Of a stretch of DNA of 64,000 nucleotides, positions 54,685 through 63,461 are shown in pieces (the stretch's first letter is position 1; each line of letters opens with the position of its first letter). A program made the position numbers and the translations under genes. Origin of the DNA: Undibacterium sp. YM2 (GTDB lineage Bacteria; Pseudomonadota; Gammaproteobacteria; Burkholderiales; Burkholderiaceae_D); assembly GCF_009937975.1 (NCBI RefSeq), contig NZ_AP018441.1, positions 682,001 through 746,000 on the forward strand. Reading direction: 5' to 3'. The notes under the pieces were generated by a model that worked only from the letters and a program-made list of their open reading frames with translations, did not search any database and was not told the DNA's origin.

Positions 54685-57600
54685 TCAGGCAACCTGTACC
54701 AAGCTGCTTCCACCTGATACCCTTTGCACCTGTATCCTTGTCGATATTCTCTCCGTCATTTCCTGCACATGCGAGATCACACCGACCTTGCGGCCTTGTG
54801 CTTGCAGGCTGTCGAGTGCATCCATGGCGATGCGCAGGGTATCTGCATCGAGGCTGCCGAAGCCTTCGTCGATGAACAGGGATTCGACCTTGATGCGGTT
54901 GCTTGATAATGATGCGAGGCCCAGCGCCAGGGCCAGCGATACCAGGAAAGATTCGCCGCCAGACAGTGAATGTACAGAGCGCTGTTCATCGCCCATGTCC
55001 TGGTCGATGACCATCAAGGCCAGGGTGTCTGCCAAGCGTTGCAGGCGGTAGCGACGTGAGAGCTGGTACAGGTGCTGGTTGGCATAGGCGAGCAAGACAT
55101 CGAGCGTTATTTGCTGGGCATAGTTGCGGAACTTTTTACCGTCTGCTGCGCCTATTAATTCATTCAATTGTGCCCACAGGCGGGTTTGGCTTTCTTGCTC
55201 CTGCATGGTGGCGATCAGGCTCCTGGCTTGCTGGTGGCGTGCCTCATCCTGCGCCATGGCGAGCTGATGACGACTGTATTCCTGCTGTGCCTGTTGGCGT
55301 TTCACACTGATATTGCTGAACACAGATTGCAGATGTTCGCTCTCGCCTATTTCAGTTGGCGCAGTCTCACGTTCTTGTTCAGTCTCATCATGCAAGGGTT
55401 CTGCCTCAGTAAAACTGAGTGGTGCAGGACGTTGTAGCAAGTGCTGTTGCCTTTGCTGGCTGCGTTCGCGCAGTACGGTTGCTGCTTGCTGGACTGCATT
55501 GCTAATGGCTTGCATGGCCTGGCGTTCTGCATCAATCCACGCATGTGGATGTGCCAGCAATTCACGCAAGTGTGCCTCGTCCAGGTTTTCTATCGTGGCT
55601 TGCTGCTGAGTTATCCACTCCTGCAGTTTTTCAGTTGCGACGTGCAGTTCCTGGCTTTGCTGGGCGATGCGCTTATTGATTTGTTCTTGTGCTTCATGCA
55701 GGCGAGCCAGTTGCTGGCGTAGCTCATCATGCGCTTGCAGTTGGGTTTGCAGTACTGCTTTTGCCTGATTGATGCTCAGCGTGAATTGCGCTTCTGTCTC
55801 GCTGACGGCGCGCCCCTGAAATAATTCCTGTCGTCTGGCCTGCTGCTGTTTTAATTCAGTATCTGCATCCAGGTAGCGTTTGTTGTCGCTGGAAAATTGC
55901 TCTTCCAGTTGCTGGGATTGTGTTTGCAGTTTGTCGATTTCCAGTTGCAGCTTTGCCAGTTGTTCAGTACTCTGGCTGGATGCAAGTTGATGGCTCTGCC
56001 ATTGCTGTACATGGATTGCACACTGGCTCTGGAATTCCAATGGCGATGCATGCCAGTTGTCTTGCCAACTGTTACCTTCGTCTGATTGGGCGACAAATGC
56101 TGCTGCCAATTGGGCCAGGGCATCGTCCAGTCTTTGACTGGCATCTTGTTCTTTTTCTGTTGCTTGTGCCAGTGCAGTGCTGAATTTTTCAAGAGCATGG
56201 GCTAGCGCTGTGTGGCTGTCTCTATGTTCTTGCAGGGTGCGCCGTATTTTTTCTGTATTGGCAAATGCCTCATCCCTGATCTTTGTTGCCTGCTGAAAGG
56301 CTTGCTCGGTCTTAAGCAATTGCTGAACTTGTTCTTGCAAGTCAGTTTGTTGCTGGCTTAACCAGGTGCTGGTTTGCTCATTATCGATTTTCGCATTTTG
56401 CAATTCAGTGGCGATGCCATGCGCTTGCCAACTGCTTGCTGCGATTTGCTCCTGTTGCTGCAATACCGCCAGTTCTTGCTGCAATTGCTTTTGCTGTTGT
56501 TGATATTGTCTGTGTTCAGCCGTTGCGGTTGCCAGTAACTGGCGCTGGTCTTGCTCAACTTGCTGGCAATGTTTGAGTTCATTCTCCAGTTGCACCAGCA
56601 AGGCATGCAATTGCTGGTTGCCGGTTTTATAGGGATGTTCAGTCGCGCCGCAGACCGGGCAGGCTTGCTCATCTTGCAGAGCATCACGCAGGCTTTCTAC
56701 ATTGGCGTTGCAGGCGGCCTGGGTCAGTAGCAGGCTTTTTTGTGCCTGCTCTTTTGCAGCAATCAGGCTGGGTAATTGAGTCTGGATCTGGGTGATGGTT
56801 TTATCTGTAACCAGCATGCCTGAATGACTGACTTGCTGCTGAGTATCCAAAGCCTGTTTGCGTTGTGCGTGTTCATGCATTTGCTTGTATAAATCAATAG
56901 CGTTACTTAACAGTTCGCGCCTTTGATCAAGTGCCAGTCTTTGTGCCTGCATGCCGGGCAAGTCGAACTGCGCCAGTTTTGCTGCTGCTTGCTTGCGTAA
57001 TTTTTCAGTAGTTATCCAGCTTTGTTCGCTTGCCTGGAGTTGCAGAATGCGTTCTGCCAATAATTGTTCTTGCTTGTCTTTTTGTTTTTGCAGATCAAGT
57101 ATGTTCTGTTGCTGGTAGTTCGCATCTTTTTTGGCAGTTGCTGCCTGCTTCAATAATAATTCCCATGCTGTCCAGTTATCGGCAAGGCTTTGCAAGCCAG
57201 CGTGTTGGGTCAGCCATATTTGCAGGTCTTGCTGTTTTTTTTGCAGTTGTGCCAGGTCCGCCTGTTTGCTCTTGTGTCGTTGCCTTGCAGTTGTCAGCGC
57301 CTGTTCTGCCTGCACTTTTGTTTGTTGTGCAGCCAACCAGTTACTGCGCAAGATATTCAGGCTACTGTCGAGTGCCTTGGCGGCATCCAGCAAAGGCGCT
57401 GCCTCTTGCAGCGCAAGTTCTGCTTGCTGCAATGTTTGCTGCGCTTGCGTCAGGGCCAGATGTCTTTCTTGCGCGCTGAGTGTGCTTGTCTGTATGTTGT
57501 TATGCGCTGTAGCGATTTCTGCCTGGCCTTGGTTGATTGCTTGTTGCAGGCGGTCGAGTTCTGTCAGTAGCGGGCGCGCGGTTTGCATGCTTTCTACTTG

Positions 57601-58494
57601 TTGCAGATAAGCGGCTCTTGCTGCGGCTGCTGTCTTTTCCTGTTCATGAATTTGCAATTGCTGTTGTGCCTGCTGTTCGCCCTGTAGCAACTTGCCGTCA
57701 TCGGCGTGCCAGCGCAGATGTGTTTGCAGCTCGGCTAGTTGGGCGTCCAGTTGTTCCAACCGGACTTTGCTGATGCCCAGATCGGTCTCAAGTTGTGTGC
57801 GTTCTTCCGCGCTCAGTGGTTTGTTGTCTGCCAGGCGCACATGAAAGCGTTCCAGCGCTTCGCGTTCAAGCTTGGCGCGGGCAAAGGCGCGTTGTGAAAT
57901 TTTGCCATAAATGTCGCTGCCGGTCAGGGTTTCCAGCAGTTCGCCACGGTCATTGTCATCGGCTTTTAAAAAGCTGGAAAATTCGTTTTGCGCCAGCAAA
58001 ACGGCGCGGGTGAATTGTTCAAATTTAAGACCAAGACGCTTGATGATTTCTTCCTTGACCTCGGTTTTCTTGCCACCTATGGGTTGCAATTGCGGTAACT
58101 GGAGCAGCGACATGGTTGTGGGCTGCAAGATGCCGGTAGCTTTCTTGCGCGAGCGGCGCACGCTCCAGCGTGAGCGATAGGCATTGCCATCGGTGCCGAC
58201 GAAATCCACTTCGGCATAGCCTTCTCCAGTACCGCGTCTTAACAGGTTGCCGGTATCTTGCTGGGTCACCGCATCTGCACCATCGGGTAATTTTGTCGTG
58301 CCTGCCTTGATCAGTCTTGGCGTGTTTTCATACAGGGCCATGCACAGCGCATCCAGCAAGGTACTTTTGCCTGCCCCGGTGGGGCCGCTGATGGCAAACA
58401 GGCCAGCAGACTGCAAGGGTTCTTGCGTAAAATCGACCGCAAATTCACCAGCGAGAGAGGCCAGGTTTTTACCGCGTATGGCGAGTATCTTCAT
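54685..58494 (-). CDS. sbcC: Exonuclease subunit SbcC (Rad50-type ATPase)
   Basis: Encodes 1269 residues. It is the SMC-like ATPase of the SbcCD nuclease that opens hairpins and processes DNA ends. The Walker A GPTGAGKST is at 37-45, a long Gln-rich coiled coil fills the middle, the zinc hook CPVC is at 612-615, and the signature LSGGESFLVSLALALGLA and Walker B LFIDEGFG are near the C-terminus. The coiled coil is unusually rich in Gln and Ala. The ATG overlaps the sbcD stop (ATGA). Confidence 0.97.
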   Translation of the reverse strand: MKILAIRGKNLASLAGEFAVDFTQEPLQSAGLFAISGPTGAGKSTLLDALCMALYENTPRLIKAGTTKLPDGADAVTQQDTGNLLRRGTGEGYAEVDFVGTDGNAYRSRWSVRRSRKKATGILQPTTMSLLQLPQLQPIGGKKTEVKEEIIKRLGLKFEQFTRAVLLAQNEFSSFLKADDNDRGELLETLTGSDIYGKISQRAFARAKLEREALERFHVRLADNKPLSAEERTQLETDLGISKVRLEQLDAQLAELQTHLRWHADDGKLLQGEQQAQQQLQIHEQEKTAAAARAAYLQQVESMQTARPLLTELDRLQQAINQGQAEIATAHNNIQTSTLSAQERHLALTQAQQTLQQAELALQEAAPLLDAAKALDSSLNILRSNWLAAQQTKVQAEQALTTARQRHKSKQADLAQLQKKQQDLQIWLTQHAGLQSLADNWTAWELLLKQAATAKKDANYQQQNILDLQKQKDKQEQLLAERILQLQASEQSWITTEKLRKQAAAKLAQFDLPGMQAQRLALDQRRELLSNAIDLYKQMHEHAQRKQALDTQQQVSHSGMLVTDKTITQIQTQLPSLIAAKEQAQKSLLLTQAACNANVESLRDALQDEQACPVCGATEHPYKTGNQQLHALLVQLENELKHCQQVEQDQRQLLATATAEHRQYQQQQKQLQQELAVLQQQEQIAASSWQAHGIATELQNAKIDNEQTSTWLSQQQTDLQEQVQQLLKTEQAFQQATKIRDEAFANTEKIRRTLQEHRDSHTALAHALEKFSTALAQATEKEQDASQRLDDALAQLAAAFVAQSDEGNSWQDNWHASPLEFQSQCAIHVQQWQSHQLASSQSTEQLAKLQLEIDKLQTQSQQLEEQFSSDNKRYLDADTELKQQQARRQELFQGRAVSETEAQFTLSINQAKAVLQTQLQAHDELRQQLARLHEAQEQINKRIAQQSQELHVATEKLQEWITQQQATIENLDEAHLRELLAHPHAWIDAERQAMQAISNAVQQAATVLRERSQQRQQHLLQRPAPLSFTEAEPLHDETEQERETAPTEIGESEHLQSVFSNISVKRQQAQQEYSRHQLAMAQDEARHQQARSLIATMQEQESQTRLWAQLNELIGAADGKKFRNYAQQITLDVLLAYANQHLYQLSRRYRLQRLADTLALMVIDQDMGDEQRSVHSLSGGESFLVSLALALGLASLSSNRIKVESLFIDEGFGSLDADTLRIAMDALDSLQAQGRKVGVISHVQEMTERISTRIQVQRVSGGSSLVQVA

Positions 58495-59738
58495 TGCGTG
58501 TCCTCACCATGCAAGAGTTCGCCAAAAGCCTGCAGCATGTCGCCAGGTGCATCTTGCTGGTATTTGCCTTGATACAGGCGGCGGAAGATATCTTCTGGCT
58601 GCAAGCGGTCCAGCGTATCCTGCGTTGCCTGTTCATCGCTAGTCTCATCCTGTGCCTTGCCTGGGTAATGTGTATCTATCTTCAGCAAGCGCAAGGGCTT
58701 GCCCTCGATATAGCTTTCTATGCGGGCACGCAGGCCGGGTTCTGGTGCTTCGAGCTTGACCCTGACTTCCAGATAGGGATCATATTGCCTGCCTTTGCTC
58801 GCATCAGTGATACTGGCGAGATCAAGGCCATCGAGTGCATCCAGCACAGCAGGCAGGGGTGCGGCCTGTTTGGGGATGCGCAAGAGTTGAACAGTCCTGG
58901 GTACGTGCAGCGGTGTCACCTGCGTGAGTTTGTCACCCTCAATATCCACACACAAAACCTGGTGCTGGTAATCTACTTCAGAAAATGACAGGGGCAGGGG
59001 GCTGCCGCAATAGCGCAGGTGTTCTTGCTTGCCGACTCTTTGCGCCAGATGCAAATGACCCAGTGCCGCATAAGTGATGTCATCGTCAAACATGCTGGCC
59101 GACAAAGCCTCGGTACCACCGATGACAATGCGGCGTTCAGAGTCTTCTGACATTTCGCCACCTGCCATGTGGCAATGCCCCATGGCGATGATGGCCTGGC
59201 CAGGCTGGCGCAGGCTGAGTGCATGCGCCGCCACATTCCTGTATAGCTGTGCGATGCCCGCCATGTAAGGATCACTGGCATTTTCTACCCGTGGTACGTC
59301 GCCAGGCCGTAGGAAGGGCACTGCCAGGCACCAGGCGACAATTTCATCATTCTGCCGTAATGGCAAGACCATGGCGGCTACATCGATGCTGCCATCACTC
59401 AGGCGTGGCACCATGCCTATGACGCTGATGTCCATGCCATCCAATAGCGGGCCGGGTGCTTCCAGCCTGCCGGGTGAGTCATGGTTGCCTGCAATGATGA
59501 CGATATCCAGTTTGGGCAGGCGTGCCTTGGCTTGCTGCAAGAAGCGGTAAAACTGTTTTTGTGAACTTGCAGACGGGTTGGCATTGTCGAACACATCACC
59601 GGCGATCAGCAAAGCATCTGCCTGTTGCTGTTCCAGCGCAGTGATGAGCCAGTCGAGGAAGTGCTGGTGTTCCAGGCCGCGTTCGGCGCTGTGCAGGGTT
59701 TGGCCCAGGTGCCAGTCTGAGGTGTGGATGAAGCGCAA
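58491..59738 (-). CDS. sbcD: Exonuclease subunit SbcD (Mre11-type nuclease)
   Basis: Encodes 415 residues. SbcD is the Mn-dependent nuclease partner of SbcC. Phosphoesterase motifs are DWHLGQTLH, GDVFDNANP, IIAGNHDSPG and ALGHLHLAQ, in order. The C-terminal capping region (about 280-415) is typical of SbcD. It is the first gene of the operon sbcD-sbcC-SSB-like. Start ATG 59738. Confidence 0.96.
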   Translation of the reverse strand: MRFIHTSDWHLGQTLHSAERGLEHQHFLDWLITALEQQQADALLIAGDVFDNANPSASSQKQFYRFLQQAKARLPKLDIVIIAGNHDSPGRLEAPGPLLDGMDISVIGMVPRLSDGSIDVAAMVLPLRQNDEIVAWCLAVPFLRPGDVPRVENASDPYMAGIAQLYRNVAAHALSLRQPGQAIIAMGHCHMAGGEMSEDSERRIVIGGTEALSASMFDDDITYAALGHLHLAQRVGKQEHLRYCGSPLPLSFSEVDYQHQVLCVDIEGDKLTQVTPLHVPRTVQLLRIPKQAAPLPAVLDALDGLDLASITDASKGRQYDPYLEVRVKLEAPEPGLRARIESYIEGKPLRLLKIDTHYPGKAQDETSDEQATQDTLDRLQPEDIFRRLYQGKYQQDAPGDMLQAFGELLHGEDTQ

Positions 59739-59829
59739 GAGTTTTCCTTAGCCTATGCAAATACAGATGGCAGGGTATGCCGACACAGGCAAGTGTAGCC
59801 GTTTTTTATCTGGTGATGTAAGAGGGGGA

Positions 59830-60945
59830 TCAGGCTTTTGTCCTGCGTGATTTGCGCATCTTCAGGATGGTGCTGCCCAGTGCCCTGCGCCAGGCCTGGT
59901 TTTTTACACACTGATATTCAACATATTTCGTGACGGCTGGTCCCCAGCGGGTTTTCGATACATCTTCACCCACCGACAAATTGACGCGCTTGAAGTCCTG
60001 CGCGAATGACCATTGTATGATTTCTGCCAGCAAAGTCGTCATGACGCTGTAGCGGGCAAACTTCAGGTCATAGCCTGAATAGTAGAGATACAGTTCTTCA
60101 CCCATGGCAAATGCCAGGCGCATGGCAACCACGCGGCCATCGAGTTCCAGGCTGAACAGGCGCATGCGCTGGCCAAAATCATTGTTCAGCAGTGCGTCCA
60201 TGAAGGCGCGGTGTCTGGGGGCAGCAAAATAGTCGGGGTGTTCCACCGTATTGGTGGCACCTGCGCGTGCCGCATGCAGGGCATAAAATTCTTGCAGCCT
60301 GGGCTTGATTTCTTCGCTGCCTTGCCAGACTTGCAGCTTCAGGCTCAGGTTGTCACGCGCCAGGGAGTTATAGCAGTGACGCAGGGATTCCTTGATATTG
60401 CGTTTGAGCCCGGATTTAAAACTTACCCAGTTCTCGTCCAGATGCAGGATGTAGTTGGGAATATCCCGCGCTTCCAGCGGATGCACTGCCGCATTGCTGG
60501 CCAAAAAATGCGTCGCATGTTGCCTGGTGTGAATGACCTGGAACTCGGTCAGGCCAAAGGTTTCCTGGCGTGACAGGTCTTCCCATTGCTGTAAGATGGT
60601 TTCAGTGTAAGTGGGTAAGGCCAGCGGCACACGTATCTCGGTCAGATTGGGGTCTGAACCAAAAGGGCGTACATAGCGGTAGATGAACAGGCTATGCAGG
60701 CCAACATGGGTATTTGTCAGCGGCATTACCGCAACCAGTTGCCCTTGCTCATGCAGGGTACAGATCGCCAGCTCGTCTTTGTGATACCAGGATGAATCCG
60801 AAAAAACCTGCCACCATGCGTGGTTCCAGTCATAAGTCTGAAAAGGCAACAACTGAGGCACTTGTGTTTCCAGCAGTCGCCATGAAGCCGCCAGGGCTTC
60901 AAATTCTGCATCTGTGTTGACAACAAGTTTTGTGAGGTTAGACAT
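59830..60945 (-). CDS. CelD/BcsL-type GNAT acetyltransferase
   Basis: Encodes 371 residues of the Acetyltransf_6 (CelD/BcsL, FemAB-related) family. It has a double GNAT-like fold, with LPFQTYDWNHAWWQVF in the N-terminal half and MRLFSLELDGRVVAMRLAFA then YYSGYDLKFARYSVMTTLLAEII in the C-terminal half. Such proteins acylate polysaccharide precursors or other cell-surface components. A very basic C-terminal tail (LKMRKSRRTKA) is seen. No genes for polysaccharide synthesis are nearby. Substrate unknown. Confidence 0.88.
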   Translation of the reverse strand: MSNLTKLVVNTDAEFEALAASWRLLETQVPQLLPFQTYDWNHAWWQVFSDSSWYHKDELAICTLHEQGQLVAVMPLTNTHVGLHSLFIYRYVRPFGSDPNLTEIRVPLALPTYTETILQQWEDLSRQETFGLTEFQVIHTRQHATHFLASNAAVHPLEARDIPNYILHLDENWVSFKSGLKRNIKESLRHCYNSLARDNLSLKLQVWQGSEEIKPRLQEFYALHAARAGATNTVEHPDYFAAPRHRAFMDALLNNDFGQRMRLFSLELDGRVVAMRLAFAMGEELYLYYSGYDLKFARYSVMTTLLAEIIQWSFAQDFKRVNLSVGEDVSKTRWGPAVTKYVEYQCVKNQAWRRALGSTILKMRKSRRTKA

Positions 60946-61229
60946 CGATGAATAAATCTTGTGCTTCGTAAGCTGGCTATAAAATGATATCAGGAGATTG
61001 TTAAAAACTTTGTCGCGATAAGCTCAGGTGGGGGTTTATGCCATGTAATGCCAGTAATTGCAAGCTTGCAACCATGTTTGGTGCGATTTTGGAACATGAA
61101 TGCCATAGGTTCATGGTGTTTTATGTAAGTAGAACTTATATTGATGTCCGCTTGTCTTAGTAAAATATTTAGCTGTAACGACCCAGCATTCGCCAATGCC
61201 ACACTCATCACACCTCAGGTTAATGATCC
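60946..61229. other. Divergent intergenic region
   Basis: About 280 bp between the leftward acetyltransferase and the rightward M28 peptidase. I see no clear promoter, small gene or repeat. Confidence 0.4.
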
Positions 61230-62246
61230 ATGTCAAAAATTCGTCAAGCGCTTAGAAGTTTGTTGCCCAGCCTGTTGCCAGTATTTGCCATCGGCCTCGC
61301 ACATTGGCCTGTGCAGGCAGCTGAATCCGCAGCTCTGACTGCGCAGGCCATGATCGACGTCAATAAACTCGCCAGCGAAGAAATGGCGGGCCGTGCGACA
61401 GACAGCAAGGGCAGCGCACTGGCGCGTGAGTACATCATCAGCCGCCTGCAGCAATTGGGGCTGACACCATGCAAGGATGATTTTGTGCATGAGTTTGAAT
61501 TCCAGACCCGCCAGGGTAGCAGCCGCATAGGCAAAAATATCATTGCCTGCAGCCCCGGCAGTATGAGTGGGCATGCGAGCGCGCCTGTGCTGGCGATTAC
61601 GGCGCATTATGATCATCTTGGTGAGAAAGGCGGCAAGATTTACCACGGTGCCGACGATAATGCCTCTGGCGTGGCTGCGGTGCTGGCGATTGCTGCTGCC
61701 ATGAAAGAAAATCCGTCTCAGCATGACCTCATGGTCATCCTGTTTGATGCGGAAGAGATGGGGCTAAGTGGTTCACGTGCTTTTGCGGCCAAGCCTGTCA
61801 TGGATATGGCACGCATAGGCATGAACATGAATTTTGACATGATAGCCCGTGGTGACAAGGGCGAGCTGTATGCCAGCGGAGCCTACCATACACCCGCACT
61901 CAAAAATTTGCTGGCCAGCCTCGATGGTACGCAAGGCGTGAAACTCAAATTCGGTCACGACAGGCCAGAACAGGGCCAGGATGACTGGACAAAACAGTCA
62001 GATCACCTGCCTTTCTTCCTGGCAGGAGTGCCGCATATCTATTTTGGTGTCGAAGACCATGCCGACTACCACCAGCCTACCGATACGGCAGACAAGATCA
62101 ATCCACAGTTCTATCTTGGTGCGGTGGATTTGCTGATCAAAGCCAGTTACCTGTTGGACCAGGCCATGTTGACCACAGATTTCAGGAACAAGAGCAAAGA
62201 CCTGCAGGCAGCGGGTCTGGCGGGCGCAAATAAAGGCGGGAAGTAA
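61230..62246 (+). CDS. Secreted M28-family zinc aminopeptidase
   Basis: Encodes 338 residues. A signal peptide (MSKIRQALRSLLPSLLPVF.. ending near VQAAES) precedes an M28 peptidase domain with five zinc-ligand positions: His126 (ITAHYDHLG), Asp142 (GADDNASGV), Glu175/Glu176 (FDAEEMGL), an Asp in MNFDMIAR, and His259 (QSDHLPFF). The catalytic Glu175 is intact. Probably periplasmic or secreted, removing N-terminal residues from peptides. It is monocistronic. Confidence 0.93.
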   Translation: MSKIRQALRSLLPSLLPVFAIGLAHWPVQAAESAALTAQAMIDVNKLASEEMAGRATDSKGSALAREYIISRLQQLGLTPCKDDFVHEFEFQTRQGSSRIGKNIIACSPGSMSGHASAPVLAITAHYDHLGEKGGKIYHGADDNASGVAAVLAIAAAMKENPSQHDLMVILFDAEEMGLSGSRAFAAKPVMDMARIGMNMNFDMIARGDKGELYASGAYHTPALKNLLASLDGTQGVKLKFGHDRPEQGQDDWTKQSDHLPFFLAGVPHIYFGVEDHADYHQPTDTADKINPQFYLGAVDLLIKASYLLDQAMLTTDFRNKSKDLQAAGLAGANKGGK

Positions 62247-62335
62247 ACAGGCAAGGGAAGGGGACCTGCATTCCAGCCCGCAGGGATGCAGGCTGGAGTG
62301 GATGAAACTACACTACTTAATTACTTGATTCCAGC

Positions 62336-63016
62336 TTAGTCACGCAGGCTCATGACAATGCGCAGTACATACCAGAACATCAGGGCAACAGAAGCAAACA
62401 GCTCCAGCGCAGCGCCGACATAGCGGTCTTCAGGATAGTGGTGTATGACGTTTGAAGCGTCATACAGGATCGCTGCACCGGCAAAGGCGACCATGCCTAC
62501 GCAAAAGAACAGACCAAGCTGGAAACCAAAGATCATGCCGCAGGCGATCAGGACCAGGGCCACCAGGCCTGCCCATTTCAAGACACTGCCAAGGAAAGAG
62601 AAATCCTTGCGTGACACATAGGCAATACCGACCAGGCCTACAGTTGCCAGTATGGTGACAAGGCCAGCATTGGCAATGGCACCAGGTGCTACCTTGTTAG
62701 CGATGGACAGGATGGGGATAAAGATAATCGCCTCAGCCACGATGTAAGCGCCCAGCGCCGCATATTGCAGGGGCAGGCTTTCTACCGTGTGTGCGGCACG
62801 CGATGCCAGCCAGCCTATCAGCATGAATGCACCAAGGATCAGGAACCATGGCAGGTGGCGCATGGCTTGTGCCATGACATCGGCAATGCCGGATTTGAAT
62901 AAAATGACTTCAATCGCAGTGAACGCCAGAATTGCGCCGCCGAGATGATTAAAGGTCTTGCTGATAAAACGCTCACGCGCTGGTCCGTAACCTTGGTGGG
63001 TGCTTGCCAGTTCCAT
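62336..63016 (-). CDS. Bax-inhibitor-1/YccA-family membrane protein
   Basis: Encodes 226 residues with seven hydrophobic segments, the BI-1/YccA fold. The C-terminal pore-associated motif has conserved Asp residues (ILYDASNVIHHYPEDRYVGAALELFASVALMFWYVLRIVM). Members modulate FtsH or ion leak across the inner membrane. AGGAA precedes ATG 63016. It stands alone. Confidence 0.93.
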   Translation of the reverse strand: MELASTHQGYGPARERFISKTFNHLGGAILAFTAIEVILFKSGIADVMAQAMRHLPWFLILGAFMLIGWLASRAAHTVESLPLQYAALGAYIVAEAIIFIPILSIANKVAPGAIANAGLVTILATVGLVGIAYVSRKDFSFLGSVLKWAGLVALVLIACGMIFGFQLGLFFCVGMVAFAGAAILYDASNVIHHYPEDRYVGAALELFASVALMFWYVLRIVMSLRD

Positions 63017-63461
63017 GGATGTTCCTATCGTAGATGTATTGCATGGGCCTGGAGCTGCCCTGCAAGGTGGATAACAGTGATCATTGTTGATTGATATTAA
63101 ACCTGCAAGCTTTGCAAGTTGTGAAAGATTCTATATGAATAAACAGCGATCAAGAAATCCATGTTTCAAAGTGTTTCAAATTATTGCCAGTGTAACAACT
63201 ATTTAATTTCCCTTAAAATTTCTCTTTGGAAATGAATTTTCCTGACTTATTTTGCTTGCTTCTGTAGCGATTTCCCCATTTATCAGTACATTTCGATACA
63301 TAAGCCAAATTCGCGTGTTTTTTAAGCAAATAAGCGCAAAACTTCACAGAAGCGACTTGTCCCCCATCAAACTTCGTGTAATTTGCGTCTATTATTACGT
63401 CTATAATGCCCGCAGAAAAAAAAAAGCGGGTTTTTATTGACATTATTGCACGTTTCTCCCC
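63017..63461. other. AT-rich intergenic region upstream of the symporter
   Basis: About 445 bp, AT-rich, without a convincing gene; short open frames at 63213-63443 on both strands are in the same AT-rich stretch and lack ribosome-binding sites. The last 60 bp hold a TATAAT (63402-63407) and a terminator-like hairpin. Confidence 0.5.
63409..63435 (+). terminator. Terminator-like hairpin in the symporter leader
   Basis: CCCGC (63409-63413), a 12-nt A-rich loop, GCGGG (63426-63430) and five T residues, 27 bp before the symporter ATG. A TATAAT lies 2 bp upstream, so a transcript starting from that promoter would begin inside the loop and escape the hairpin, while readthrough from further left would meet it. 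Confidence 0.55.

Noticed and set aside
63213..63443. Small genes in the AT-rich region before the symporter
   Set aside because: Overlapping frames on both strands with Lys/Phe-rich products, no ribosome-binding site and no recognisable motif.
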